From Clostridium aceticum (GTDB lineage: Bacteria; Bacillota; Clostridia; Peptostreptococcales; Natronincolaceae): a stretch of 64,000 nucleotides of DNA. A program made the position numbers and the translations under genes. The stretch is from assembly GCF_001042715.1 (NCBI RefSeq), contig NZ_CP009687.1, positions 1,913,418-1,977,417 on the forward strand, written 5' to 3'. Below the pieces are notes generated by a model. The model worked only from the letters and a program-made list of their open reading frames with translations, was not told the origin of the DNA and did no database searches. This document shows positions 7,867 through 17,067 of the stretch, one piece after another (positions within the stretch are counted from its first letter, which is position 1; each line of letters starts with the position of its first letter).

Positions 7867-8499
7867 TTGTCTAAAAATAATGAAAATGGAAAAAAAGTAA
7901 GTCATGATATCAGTGATATTTGGAAAAAATATAATTTGAAGTGGGTAGTTATTGTTTCCATTTGGACATTTATATTGACTATTATGATTACAATAGTAGC
8001 AGAGATGGTCTTTATTAATACAAGAGTTGTATTTGCCTTTATTATTCTTATTGGGATTATCCTCATAGGTGTTACTAGTGATATGGTGGGTGTTGCAGTT
8101 ACTGTGGCCTCAGAAAGACCCTTTCATGCAATGGCGGCAGATCGGGTAGAAGGAGCAAAATATGCTATCAAACTTTTGAAAAATGCTGGGCCAGTATCAA
8201 ATTTTTGTAATGATGTAATAGGAGATATTTGCGGCATTGTTAGTGGGGCTGCAGGGATCAACATTGTATTGCAGTTGGAGGCATCTTTTCTACCTATTAG
8301 CAGGACCCTCTTGGCCGTCATTATGAGTGGTTTTATAGCATCCTTAACAGTTGGGGGAAAGGCTATCGGCAAAAGCGTCGCGATTCTACAATCCCATGTA
8401 ATCGTTTTTAGTACAGCCAAGGTTTTAAACTTTTTAGACGATAAGTTTAATCTTCATTTATTTTCTAAATCAAATAAAAAAAATAGGAAAGAGAGATGA
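7867..8499 (+). CDS. oapA: OLE-associated protein A (membrane RNA-binding protein)
   Basis: This is a 210-residue membrane protein with about four hydrophobic segments (near residues 25-47, 53-76, 118-136 and 143-165) and basic ends (KNNENGKK, KSNKKNRKER). The D-x3-D motif D116-VIG-D120 is typical of OapA, which anchors OLE RNA in the membrane. The frame is open from 7837, but the TTG chosen here has GGAGG 7 bases before it. It lies directly between the OLE RNA and dxs, as in Bacillus halodurans. Its stop overlaps the dxs start by 4 bases. Confidence 0.9.
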   Translation: MSKNNENGKKVSHDISDIWKKYNLKWVVIVSIWTFILTIMITIVAEMVFINTRVVFAFIILIGIILIGVTSDMVGVAVTVASERPFHAMAADRVEGAKYAIKLLKNAGPVSNFCNDVIGDICGIVSGAAGINIVLQLEASFLPISRTLLAVIMSGFIASLTVGGKAIGKSVAILQSHVIVFSTAKVLNFLDDKFNLHLFSKSNKKNRKER

Positions 8500-10403
8500 T
8501 CCGCATGTACAAAATTTTAGAACAAATCAACTCTCCTGAGGATCTAAAAAAGTTAAAAAGCAATGAAATGAAAATCTTAGCAGAAGATATTAGGAGGTTT
8601 TTAGTTGATTCTGTTTCTAAAACAGGAGGACACCTAGCTTCCAACCTTGGTGTAGTAGAACTAACGTTAGCCTTGCATACAGTATTTAATACCTTAGAAG
8701 ATAAGATCATCTGGGATGTTGGACACCAAAGTTATGTGCACAAAATATTAACCGATAGAAAAAGTCAATTTCATACTATTAGACAATATAAAGGGATTAG
8801 TGGGTTTCCTAAGAGGTATGAAAGTCCCCATGATCATTTTGATACTGGACATAGTAGTACTTCTATTTCAGCTGCACTAGGTTTGGCCAGTGCTAGAGAT
8901 TTAAGTAAAGACAAGTATTCTGTAGTAGCGATAATTGGTGATGGTGCTTTAACGGGGGGGATGGCTTTTGAGGCCTTAAATCATGCGGGGCAAAGTAAAA
9001 GAAATCTTATTGTTATTTTAAATGACAATGAAATGTCCATATCTCAAAATGTTGGAGGCTTATCAAATTATTTAAATAAAATTAGAACCAATACTGTCTA
9101 TTCTAAGGTGAAGGGAGATGTAGAAAGCCTAATTACAAACATACCTGCCATAGGAAAGACTGTTATCAGAACTGCTGGAAAAGCAAAGGACTGTATTAAA
9201 TATCTTTTCGTTCCAGGGGCTTTGTTTGAAGAACTGGGTTTTAAATATATTGGGCCTATAGATGGCCATAATTATAGTGAGATTTGCAAGGTTTTAAAGA
9301 ATTGTAAAAATATCTCTGGGCCTATATTGTTGCATGTTATGACCCAAAAAGGTAAGGGATATCCTTTAGCTGAGAAGTTTCCTGACAAGTTTCATGGGGT
9401 AAATCCTTTTAAGATTGAAACAGGTCAACCCCTATCTGCCAGCACAAGCGTTTCTTACTCGGAGGTTGCAGGCAATACTTTAGTAGCCTGTGCTGAAAAG
9501 GACAAAAAAATTGTGGCGATTACTGCCGCCATGCCTGCAGGGACAGGTTTATCCAACTTTGCAAAATGTTTTCCAAAAAGATTTTTTGATGTAGGTATTG
9601 CAGAGCAACACGCAGTCACTTTTGCTGCTGGTATGGCGGCTTCAGGATACAAACCGTGTTTTGCTGTGTACTCTACTTTTTTACAAAGAGCATATGATCA
9701 GGTGATTCATGATGTATGTCTTCAAAACCTACCAGTAGTATTTTTAATTGATCGTGCGGGCTTAGTAGGAAATGATGGGGAAACTCATCATGGAAGTTTT
9801 GACATTTCCTTTTTATCACCAATTCCCAATTTGACAATTATGGCTCCTAAAAATGGATGGGAGTTACAGAAGATGATAGAATTTGCTGTGCAGTATCATG
9901 GTCCGATAGCCATAAGGTATCCTAGAGGGTCTGCTATGACGATGGAGAATGTCACAAATAACCCTATTGCTTTAGGGAAAGCTGAAATTCTGTACGAAGG
10001 CGGCAAGGATGCTTTGATTATAGCAGTAGGCCATATGAATACTTCTGCATTAAAAATTTGTGAGGCGTTAAAAGAGAAGGAGATAGGAAGTACTTTATGT
10101 AACCTTAGATTTATCAAGCCTATGGATGAGGCTATGCTGATAAAGCAGGCGAAAAACCATAAAAAGATTTATGTGATAGAGGATAATGCTAAGATCGGTG
10201 GAGTAGGAGAACAAATACAGGCAATGTTTAATAACAATAAAATTTTTAAAGAAGTGTATACATTAGGACTGCCAGATGTATTTGTTGAGCATGGAGATGT
10301 CAGTACTTTATATCATCTTTATGGTTTAAGTATAGAAGAAATTGCAAAAAAAATAAGTGAAGATTTTGAATCGAAAATTATCAAAAATATTAGAATACGT
10401 TAA
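8496..10403 (+). CDS. dxs: 1-deoxy-D-xylulose-5-phosphate synthase
   Basis: This 635-residue transketolase-like enzyme has the thiamin diphosphate motif GDGALTGG (about 148-155), the SISQNVGGLS region, and DRAGLVGNDGETHHG in the pyrimidine domain. It joins pyruvate and glyceraldehyde 3-phosphate to DXP, the first step of the MEP isoprenoid pathway. The ATG overlaps the oapA stop (ATGA); a second ATG three codons later is also possible. Together with ispA upstream this makes the block an isoprenoid operon. Confidence 0.96.
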   Translation: MIRMYKILEQINSPEDLKKLKSNEMKILAEDIRRFLVDSVSKTGGHLASNLGVVELTLALHTVFNTLEDKIIWDVGHQSYVHKILTDRKSQFHTIRQYKGISGFPKRYESPHDHFDTGHSSTSISAALGLASARDLSKDKYSVVAIIGDGALTGGMAFEALNHAGQSKRNLIVILNDNEMSISQNVGGLSNYLNKIRTNTVYSKVKGDVESLITNIPAIGKTVIRTAGKAKDCIKYLFVPGALFEELGFKYIGPIDGHNYSEICKVLKNCKNISGPILLHVMTQKGKGYPLAEKFPDKFHGVNPFKIETGQPLSASTSVSYSEVAGNTLVACAEKDKKIVAITAAMPAGTGLSNFAKCFPKRFFDVGIAEQHAVTFAAGMAASGYKPCFAVYSTFLQRAYDQVIHDVCLQNLPVVFLIDRAGLVGNDGETHHGSFDISFLSPIPNLTIMAPKNGWELQKMIEFAVQYHGPIAIRYPRGSAMTMENVTNNPIALGKAEILYEGGKDALIIAVGHMNTSALKICEALKEKEIGSTLCNLRFIKPMDEAMLIKQAKNHKKIYVIEDNAKIGGVGEQIQAMFNNNKIFKEVYTLGLPDVFVEHGDVSTLYHLYGLSIEEIAKKISEDFESKIIKNIRIR

Positions 10404-10419
10404 TAGGAGCAATGTGTTG

Positions 10420-11235
10420 ATGGATAAGATAAGATTAGATACACTCTTAGTAGAAAAAGGATATTTTGATAGCAGAGAAAAGGCTCGGCGTACTATTATG
10501 GCGGGCTTAGTCTTTATAGATCATCAGAAAATCGACAAACCAGGCACAAAGGTAAATAGTGCCTGTGAGATTTTAGTAAAGGGCAATGCTATTCCTTATG
10601 TCAGTAGGGGCGGGTTAAAACTTGAAAAGGCTATGAAGGAATTTGGTATCGACTTAAAGGATAAAGTTTGTTTAGATATTGGTGCTTCAACCGGTGGATT
10701 TACAGACTGTATGCTGCAAAATGCTGCTGCAAAGGTCTATGCTATAGATGTAGGTTATGGTCAGTTGGACTGGAAACTAAGACAAGACCCAAGAGTAGTT
10801 GTGATGGAGCGAAGAAACATTCGTTATGTAGAACCACAAGAGTTACAGGAATTGGGGGATTTTGCTTCTATAGATGTATCTTTTATTTCCTTAAAACTTG
10901 TACTGCCGGTGGTAAAGACGCTGCTTAAAAGCCCTTCTTCAGAGATTGTTGCTTTGGTAAAACCTCAATTTGAGGCTGGTAAGGAAAAGGTAGGGAAAAA
11001 AGGAGTGGTAAAAGATATTAATGTTCATAAAGAAGTTGTTGATAATATTATAGATTATGCAAAATCTATAGGACTTCACATAGAAAACTTTTCTTATTCC
11101 CCTATTAAAGGGCCAGAGGGCAATATTGAATATTTATTACATATGAAAACTAATGTTGAAGAAGACCAAGGGATAAGGCCAGAAGAGGTTGATAAAATTA
11201 TTTATGAATCTCACCAATCTTTAGAAGGAATGTAA
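10420..11235 (+). CDS. tlyA: TlyA family rRNA (cytidine-2'-O)-methyltransferase
   Basis: A protein of about 271 residues with an N-terminal S4 RNA-binding domain (RLDTLLVEKGYFDSREKARR) and a Rossmann methyltransferase domain (CLDIGASTGGFTDCMLQ, IDVGYGQLDWKLR). TlyA methylates 16S and/or 23S rRNA; it is also annotated as a hemolysin. The frame extends back into dxs, but the ATG here, 10 bases after AGGAG, fits the family start; the TTG one codon earlier is an alternative. It sits in the standard dxs-tlyA-argR-recN order. Confidence 0.93.
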   Translation: MDKIRLDTLLVEKGYFDSREKARRTIMAGLVFIDHQKIDKPGTKVNSACEILVKGNAIPYVSRGGLKLEKAMKEFGIDLKDKVCLDIGASTGGFTDCMLQNAAAKVYAIDVGYGQLDWKLRQDPRVVVMERRNIRYVEPQELQELGDFASIDVSFISLKLVLPVVKTLLKSPSSEIVALVKPQFEAGKEKVGKKGVVKDINVHKEVVDNIIDYAKSIGLHIENFSYSPIKGPEGNIEYLLHMKTNVEEDQGIRPEEVDKIIYESHQSLEGM

Positions 11236-11318
11236 GATTTTTTTTCAATAAGAATAATGTGTTTTCTTGGGAGGAAAAAATTTTTTTTTGAAGAATAGAG
11301 TATATATACTGCTTTTTA

Positions 11319-11332
11319 TAAATAAATATACA
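11319..11332 (+). promoter_or_regulatory. Possible ARG box upstream of argR
   Basis: TAAATAAATATACA matches the ArgR operator consensus (TGAAT, four A/T bases, ATTCA) at about 8 of 10 defined positions. It lies about 55 bases before the argR start, where autoregulation could act. The match is short and the region is AT-rich, so this is tentative. Confidence 0.3.
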
Positions 11333-11386
11333 TGCTTTTATTAATGATGAGAGATGATTATTTTTAAACATTTGAGGAGGTTGTCT

Positions 11387-11836
11387 ATGAAGTATACTAG
11401 GCATGCAAAAATTTTAGAAATCATAGATAATAAAGAGATCGAAACCCAAGAAGAATTATCAGAGGAATTGAAGAAGATGGGACTAAACGTTACCCAGGCC
11501 ACTGTATCAAGAGATATTAAAGAGTTGAGACTCATTAAGGTAATGTCTAAAAGCGGGAAATATAAATATGCTACTTTAAATAGTCAGGAAAATATTTTAT
11601 CTGATCGATTGATAAGATTATTTAAGGACGCTATACTATCCTATGATCACGCTGGCAATATCCTGGTATTAAGAACGATCCCGGCGGCAGCACAGGCAGC
11701 GGCATCAGCTATAGATGCGGCAAATATGGAGGATATTGTAGGTACAGTTGCAGGGGATGATACTATTTTTGTTGTGATAAGGGATGCAACAAAGATGGAG
11801 GAAATGATTGATAAGTTTAGAAAACTAATGAGATAG
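11387..11836 (+). CDS. argR: Arginine repressor
   Basis: A 149-residue protein with an N-terminal winged helix (LSEELKKMGLNVTQATVSRD) and the C-terminal hexamerisation and arginine-binding domain (AAQAAASAIDAANMEDIVGTVAGDDTIFVV shows the conserved core). It represses arginine synthesis and activates catabolism. The frame is open 11 codons further upstream, but this ATG follows GAGGAGG and gives the normal length. It is paired with recN as in Bacillus (ahrC-recN). Confidence 0.94.
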   Translation: MKYTRHAKILEIIDNKEIETQEELSEELKKMGLNVTQATVSRDIKELRLIKVMSKSGKYKYATLNSQENILSDRLIRLFKDAILSYDHAGNILVLRTIPAAAQAAASAIDAANMEDIVGTVAGDDTIFVVIRDATKMEEMIDKFRKLMR

Positions 11837-11850
11837 AATGGGGGGCCTTT

Positions 11851-13572
11851 ATGCTTTTAGAGCTGGAGGTAAAAGACTTTGCTTTAATTGATAGGCTAAA
11901 CCTGCACTTTGATAGTGGCTTAAATATACTGACGGGAGAAACGGGGGCAGGAAAATCTATCATTATAGATGCGGTAAATATGGCCATCGGTGAGAGGGCA
12001 GATAGGGACTATGTAAGATCCGGCAGTAAAAAGTCAATGATACAAGCTATTTTTTCTACGGAGGATGTGAAGGACTTAAGCACTATATTGGAAGCCTATG
12101 GTATAGATTGGGAGGAAGAGCAGAGTCTGATTGTCACTAGGGAAATCTATGCAAATGGTAGGAGTGTCAGTAGAGTCAATGGTATTATTGTCAATCAAGG
12201 TGTACTAAAACTAATCACAGAAAAATTGATTGATATACATGGTCAGCATCAACATCAGTCCTTACTAAATTCTGATTTTCACATCGATGTATTGGATGCT
12301 TATGGAGGTAAAAAGATTCATGATTTGTTAAAAATCTTATCTGAAAAACATAAAAAATATTTATCTTTACAAAAAAAACTTGGTTCATTTTGTTATGATG
12401 AGATGGAACGGGAGCGGAAAATTGATTTACTAAAGTTTCAAATTGAAGAAATAGATAACGCCGAACTAAAAGTAGGAGAAGAAGAAGACCTGCTTCAGCA
12501 AAAAAATCTTTTGGGTAATAGTGAAAAAATATATACTACGTTGGCTACAATTTATGAAGACTTTTATAATAGTACAATACAACCTTCTGTGTTAGACCAT
12601 ATTTCAAAAAATGTTAAATCACTGCAAAGTGTTTCATTATTAGATGAGGACTTAAACCATTTCTATACTACATTAGAGGATCTCCAATATAGACTTCAAG
12701 ATATGATGATGGAGGTGCGAAATTATAAAGATCGTATTGATTTTCAACCAGAAACATTACAAGAAATTGAAAAAAGACTAGACCTTCTCAATAACTTAAA
12801 AAGAAAGTATGGAGTTTCTATCAAAGAAGTTTTGGATTATAGAGAAAAAATTCAACAGGAATTAGATGACTATACCCATAGTGAAGAAAAAGTAGAAATA
12901 ATAAAAAAAGAAATTCAAAAGGAAAAAAAAGAATTAGAAGATCTGTCCTTAGAGGTTAGCATTTTAAGAAAAAATGCTGCTAGATCTTTTGAAGAGGAAC
13001 TTATAAAAATTTTACAAAGTCTAAACATGAAGAAAGTATCTTTTTCTGTTAAAATTACACAGCCGATAGACGCTGATGGAGGCTATAAACTTACTTCTAA
13101 AGGCATAGATAAGGTGGAATTCATGCTATCTAGCAATGCAGGGGAACCATTAAAACCCCTTTCTAAGGTGGCTTCTGGTGGTGAAATGTCAAGAGTCATG
13201 CTGGGGTTAAAAACGATTTTAGCCCATGTGGACGGCATACCTACCTTGATTTTCGATGAAATCGATACTGGAATTAGTGGGATTACTGCCCAAACTGTTG
13301 GTGAAAAGCTTTATCATATTTCAAAAAAACGTCAAGTGATATGCATTACACATTTGCCTCAAATAGCAGCTATGGCGGATACACATTTTTTAATTGAAAA
13401 GGAAACAACAAAAAACACAACCATCACTCAAATTAATAAGCTGGATGAGGAAAAACGCCTATATGAATTAGGGCGATTACTAGGTGGAGAAATAACAGAA
13501 ATTACACTAAAACATGCTGAAGAAATGATTCATCATGCCCACAAAAAAATAAAAGATGATGTAACTTTGTGA
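11851..13572 (+). CDS. recN: DNA repair protein RecN
   Basis: This 573-residue SMC-like ATPase has a Walker A motif GETGAGKS (about 29-36), a central coiled coil (about 160-400), the ABC signature LSKVASGGEMSRVMLG and Walker B LIFDEIDTGISG. RecN gathers broken DNA ends early in double-strand break repair. It follows argR by 14 bases. After the gene, an imperfect GC-rich hairpin near 13602-13645 may end the long operon. Confidence 0.95.
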   Translation: MLLELEVKDFALIDRLNLHFDSGLNILTGETGAGKSIIIDAVNMAIGERADRDYVRSGSKKSMIQAIFSTEDVKDLSTILEAYGIDWEEEQSLIVTREIYANGRSVSRVNGIIVNQGVLKLITEKLIDIHGQHQHQSLLNSDFHIDVLDAYGGKKIHDLLKILSEKHKKYLSLQKKLGSFCYDEMERERKIDLLKFQIEEIDNAELKVGEEEDLLQQKNLLGNSEKIYTTLATIYEDFYNSTIQPSVLDHISKNVKSLQSVSLLDEDLNHFYTTLEDLQYRLQDMMMEVRNYKDRIDFQPETLQEIEKRLDLLNNLKRKYGVSIKEVLDYREKIQQELDDYTHSEEKVEIIKKEIQKEKKELEDLSLEVSILRKNAARSFEEELIKILQSLNMKKVSFSVKITQPIDADGGYKLTSKGIDKVEFMLSSNAGEPLKPLSKVASGGEMSRVMLGLKTILAHVDGIPTLIFDEIDTGISGITAQTVGEKLYHISKKRQVICITHLPQIAAMADTHFLIEKETTKNTTITQINKLDEEKRLYELGRLLGGEITEITLKHAEEMIHHAHKKIKDDVTL

Positions 13573-13796
13573 TTTTCTAGCAGTCAACTTACTTCCTAAA
13601 GTGCCGCTTTATCCTTCTTTATTTAAAAATAGGGCGGCAAGGAGGAAGAATTTTAAAAATTTTTTTCAAAAAAACCAAAAAAGGATGATAGTTACATCTT
13701 TATTATATTTTATATATTATAATCACTCTAAGAAAAGGCCAAATTAATCATAGTAACTTCAATAAGGGAATGAGGAAATTTATGAAGAACTAGATT

Positions 13797-15140
13797 ATGC
13801 TGGATTGGAGAGTGATTTTTTTGATTGACAAATTTAGATATAGAAAAAGTCTCATGATAGTTGCTGGTATTGTGTTGATTTTTAGCTTATATGCTTTTTT
13901 AATAGAAATTACTGGCGGTTTAAATAAAGAATATAATATATCTATTGGAGATGATTATACATTAAGTCATAGGTTTCCATTATTACTTTCTAGTTTAGAT
14001 TCTGATAAAGACTCTATCATACAAATTACGCAGTTAGAGAATTCTAATTTTAATCTCCGCAGAAGTATCCAAGTAAAAACCATCGACAAAGGAACAGCTA
14101 GTCTCTATCTAAAAGTATTTGGTTTAGTTCCCTATAAAAATATTAAAGTTAATGTAATCCCTGAGCTGCAAGTAGTTCCGGGAGGACACTCTATTGGTGT
14201 AAAATTAAATACAGATGGGGTTTTAGTAGTAGGACTTGCTCAAATAACAGATCTTGATGGAAAGGGTCACAATATAGGAGAAGCTGGTGGAGTAAGGATA
14301 GGAGACTCTTTAATAAAAATAAATAATATAAAAGTAGAAAATGCAGTTCACTTAGGGGATATCATAAAAGAAAGCAAAGGTCAGCCATTAGAATTAACTC
14401 TTAAAAGGGATGCAAAAGAATATACAACAGTATTAACTCCAGTAAAATCCATAGAGGACCAACAATATCGACTAGGACTTTGGGTGAGGGACAAGACTGC
14501 TGGTGTAGGAACAATGACTTTTTATCATCCTGAAACCCAAAAATTTGGTGCATTAGGTCATGCTATTACAGATATTGATACGGGAAAAATTTTGTCTATC
14601 AAAGACGGAGAAATTATTAAATCAAGGGTAATTTCTATAGAACCTGGAAAGAGAGGAAAACCGGGAGAAATAAGAGGTGTTTTTTACGATGTCAATGATC
14701 CTATTGGTAAATTAGAAAAAAATACAGATTATGGTGTATATGGGGAGTTATTAAAAGGTATCGATAATGAACATTATCAAAAGCCTATAACGGTGGGTTA
14801 TCAACACGAAATTACAGAAGGACCTGCTCATATTTTAACTACAACCGATTCTAATAAAATTGAAAAGTATGAGATTGAAATATTAAAAATTAATAACCAA
14901 ACAAAAGTAGATGGAAAAAGTATGATTATTAGAGTAACTGATAAAAAACTGTTGGAAAAAACAGGAGGCATTATTCAAGGAATGAGCGGCAGTCCAATCA
15001 TTCAAAACGGCAAAATAATAGGTGCTGTCACCCATGTCCTCATTAATGATCCTACAAAAGGTTATGGTATTTTTATCGAATGGATGATAGAACAGTCGGG
15101 GATATTTGATAAAAATCTTAAAAATGTTGTAGAAAATTAG
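13797..15140 (+). CDS. spoIVB: SpoIVB serine peptidase (S55)
   Basis: This 447-residue protein has an N-terminal membrane anchor (about residues 19-37), a PDZ domain (about 130-210) and an S55 peptidase domain with the catalytic pair H255 in LGHAITD and S397 in GMSGSP. SpoIVB is made in the forespore, secreted into the intermembrane space and triggers pro-sigma-K processing. A TTG at 13821 with GGAG before it is an alternative start. It lies immediately before spo0A, its conserved partner position. Confidence 0.94.
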   Translation: MLDWRVIFLIDKFRYRKSLMIVAGIVLIFSLYAFLIEITGGLNKEYNISIGDDYTLSHRFPLLLSSLDSDKDSIIQITQLENSNFNLRRSIQVKTIDKGTASLYLKVFGLVPYKNIKVNVIPELQVVPGGHSIGVKLNTDGVLVVGLAQITDLDGKGHNIGEAGGVRIGDSLIKINNIKVENAVHLGDIIKESKGQPLELTLKRDAKEYTTVLTPVKSIEDQQYRLGLWVRDKTAGVGTMTFYHPETQKFGALGHAITDIDTGKILSIKDGEIIKSRVISIEPGKRGKPGEIRGVFYDVNDPIGKLEKNTDYGVYGELLKGIDNEHYQKPITVGYQHEITEGPAHILTTTDSNKIEKYEIEILKINNQTKVDGKSMIIRVTDKKLLEKTGGIIQGMSGSPIIQNGKIIGAVTHVLINDPTKGYGIFIEWMIEQSGIFDKNLKNVVEN

Positions 15141-15211
15141 AGGAAATAAGAGAACGAAATATTGAAAAACTTGGAAGTTTTTTTCAATGTGGGAAGGAAT
15201 AAAAATTCACT

Positions 15212-15218
15212 TGTCGAA
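15212..15218 (+). promoter_or_regulatory. Spo0A box upstream of spo0A
   Basis: TGTCGAA, a perfect 0A box, lies about 56 bases before the spo0A start codon. Autoregulation of spo0A by phosphorylated Spo0A is known in spore formers. A single 7-mer can occur by chance, but its position is informative. Confidence 0.55.
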
Positions 15219-15273
15219 TAGTTAATAAGACTAAAAATTTAAAATAAAATAAATGGTTTCAGGGGGGTTTATA

Positions 15274-16074
15274 GTGATAAAAGAAAAAATTAGAGTTTTA
15301 ATCGTAGACGATAATGAGGATTTTTGTGATATCTTAAGCGAATATCTTGAAAGACAGGAAGATATAGAGGTAATTGGTATTGCACAGGACGGACTAAAGG
15401 CCATTGAGCAAATTGGTGAAAAAACACCAGACGTGGTAGTTTTAGATATTATTATGCCACATTTAGACGGCTTAGGGGTATTAGAGAAGTTAAACAGCAT
15501 GAATCTAGCTACATTTCCAAAAGTAATTATATTGTCAGCAGTAGGGCAGGATAGAATAACACAACGGGCAATTAGCCTTGGAGCTGATTATTATGTCATA
15601 AAACCTTTTGATTTTGAGGTTTTTATCGATAGAATAAGACAAATGGCAGGAAGCTCTTCCAGTGCACACAGTAAAAAGAGACCAATTTCTGCAACTTCAA
15701 CGGGTCTTATTACTAACAATAATAGTTTAGAGGCAGAGATCACTAATATTATTCATGAGATTGGTGTACCTGCCCACATCAAAGGGTATTTATATCTAAG
15801 AGAAGCGATTACGATGGTGATAGGAAACATCGAGTTATTAAGTGCGGTTACAAAAGAACTGTACCCATCTATAGCAAAAAGCTTCAACACAACTCCAAGC
15901 AGGGTAGAAAGAGCCATCAGACATGCCATTGAAGTAGCCTGGAGTAGAGGCAAAATAGATACCATTAATAACTTATTTGGCTATACTGTTCATAATGACA
16001 AAGGTAAACCCACAAACAGCGAATTCATAGCGATGGTGGCGGATAAACTAAGACTTGAAAAAAGAGCGGGGTAA
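15274..16074 (+). CDS. spo0A: Sporulation master regulator Spo0A
   Basis: This 266-residue response regulator has a receiver domain with acidic residues D12 and D13, phospho-acceptor D58 (VVLDIIMP) and K110, and a C-terminal Spo0A DNA-binding domain with the signature [18 protein letters not shown]. It controls entry into sporulation. The frame is open 7 codons upstream, but the GTG chosen has GGGGGG 6 bases before it and gives the family start ([16 protein letters not shown]). A 0A box lies upstream. Confidence 0.97.
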   Translation: MIKEKIRVLIVDDNEDFCDILSEYLERQEDIEVIGIAQDGLKAIEQIGEKTPDVVVLDIIMPHLDGLGVLEKLNSMNLATFPKVIILSAVGQDRITQRAISLGADYYVIKPFDFEVFIDRIRQMAGSSSSAHSKKRPISATSTGLITNNNSLEAEITNIIHEIGVPAHIKGYLYLREAITMVIGNIELLSAVTKELYPSIAKSFNTTPSRVERAIRHAIEVAWSRGKIDTINNLFGYTVHNDKGKPTNSEFIAMVADKLRLEKRAG

Positions 16075-16123
16075 CAATATAAAGAATTCTCATTCGATTA
16101 AAAAAATCGGAGGGGAATTTTTT

Positions 16124-16233
16124 ATGTTAAAATACATAATTTGTCATCCTGAGCACTCCAAGATCCTTCGCTAGGCTCAGGATGACAATTGGAGAGAATT
16201 TTGGTAACAATTGTGTTAAGTTAATACCTATGA
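16124..16233. repeat. Miniature inverted-repeat element, copy A2
   Basis: This copy runs in the opposite direction to A1. It shares CATAATTTGTCATCC, CCAAGATCCTTCGCTA, GCTCAGGATGACA and GAGAATTTTGGTAA with it, ending in GTTAAGTTAA. The outer arms have diverged. It lies between spo0A and the exonuclease gene. Confidence 0.7.
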
Positions 16234-16266
16234 TATTTTGGCAGGGTACATATATCATAAAAAATG

Positions 16267-16282
16267 TTATCATAAATGATAA
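16267..16282. repeat. 16-base near-palindrome, first copy
   Basis: TTATCATAAATGATAA, almost symmetrical, occurs here and again identically at 17045-17060. The two copies flank the exonuclease gene. It looks like an operator (the half site resembles TGATAA of Fur-type boxes), but no regulator is identified. Confidence 0.5.
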
Positions 16283-16331
16283 TCATGATATAGAAAAAAA
16301 TGCTAAAATATGTTAGACTAATATACAGCCT

Positions 16332-16360
16332 TTGATGAAAGCATGATTACGGTGTATGAT
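16332..16360 (+). promoter_or_regulatory. Promoter upstream of the exonuclease gene
   Basis: TTGATG and TATGAT are separated by 17 bases, about 75 bases before the gene. It lies downstream of the palindrome at 16267, which could control it. Confidence 0.5.
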
Positions 16361-16434
16361 ATATTCATAAGGGTAAAATAATATAATAATATAGAAAAAA
16401 ATAAAAATCGTAAAAGAGTAGGAGACTATAGTAC

Positions 16435-17010
16435 ATGGAATATATTATATTTGACTTGGAGTTTAACTCAGCCTTTAAGATTGATAGAAAGACAAAAAAA
16501 CTTATAAAAGGTAATGCCAATCCCTTGTGCCCTCAGGAGATTATTGAAATAGGAGCAGTGAAGGCAAACACAAAACTTGAGATAGAAGATACCTTTCAAA
16601 CATTTGTAAAGCCCCAACTATATACAAAACTTCATCCAAAAGTAAAAAAGAAAACCAAAATAACCAAAGAAGATTTAGCAGAAGGTCTAGCTTTTCAAAG
16701 TGCAATGAAATTATTTACCCAGTGGCTTGGTACAGATGAGGTAGTTATGTGTTCTTGGGGACAAGACGATATAAATGAGTTAAGAAGAAATTGTGATTTT
16801 TTTCATATAAAGACCAATTGGATTAAAAAGCATTGTGATGTGCAAAAAATATGTACGGGACACTTAGCTATGCCTAGAGGAGAACAGGTTGGTTTAAAAA
16901 GGGCAATAGAGGCTTTACAGATAGACATAGATAGAGACTTCCATAAGGCACTAAATGATGCTATCTATACAGCTAAAATACTCAAGGTACTAAAAGAACC
17001 AAAAAACTAG
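16435..17010 (+). CDS. DEDDh 3'-5' exonuclease domain protein (KapD-like)
   Basis: This 191-residue protein has the exonuclease motifs of the RNase T/DNA polymerase III epsilon family: FDLEFN near the start (Exo I), WGQDDINELR (Exo II) and HKALNDAIYTAKIL (Exo III, DEDDh). It resembles KapD, an exonuclease-fold regulator of sporulation in Bacillus, and related stand-alone nucleases. The substrate is unknown. It is a single-gene unit flanked by two copies of a 16-base palindrome. Confidence 0.85.
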   Translation: MEYIIFDLEFNSAFKIDRKTKKLIKGNANPLCPQEIIEIGAVKANTKLEIEDTFQTFVKPQLYTKLHPKVKKKTKITKEDLAEGLAFQSAMKLFTQWLGTDEVVMCSWGQDDINELRRNCDFFHIKTNWIKKHCDVQKICTGHLAMPRGEQVGLKRAIEALQIDIDRDFHKALNDAIYTAKILKVLKEPKN

Positions 17011-17044
17011 AAAGACCACAAGGAGGATTATATCATAACAAACC

Positions 17045-17060
17045 TTATCATAAATGATAA
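17045..17060. repeat. 16-base near-palindrome, second copy
   Basis: Identical to the copy at 16267-16282. It lies between the convergent exonuclease and recX genes, 8 bases from the recX stop codon. Here it could serve as part of a transcription end signal. Confidence 0.5.
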
Positions 17061-17067
17061 ACGCTTA

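Noticed and set aside
10668-10928. Plus-strand frame of 86 codons inside tlyA
   Set aside because: Fully inside the methyltransferase domain of tlyA in another frame; no independent signal.
11198-11404. Open frame of 68 codons on the minus strand between tlyA and argR
   Set aside because: Overlaps both genes' ends and poly-A/T tracts; Lys/Phe-rich translation looks random.
13773-13799. Possible mini-frame or frameshift at the start of spoIVB (MRKFMKN then stop)
   Set aside because: It has no link in sequence to the membrane anchor of SpoIVB, and an in-frame start exists right after it.
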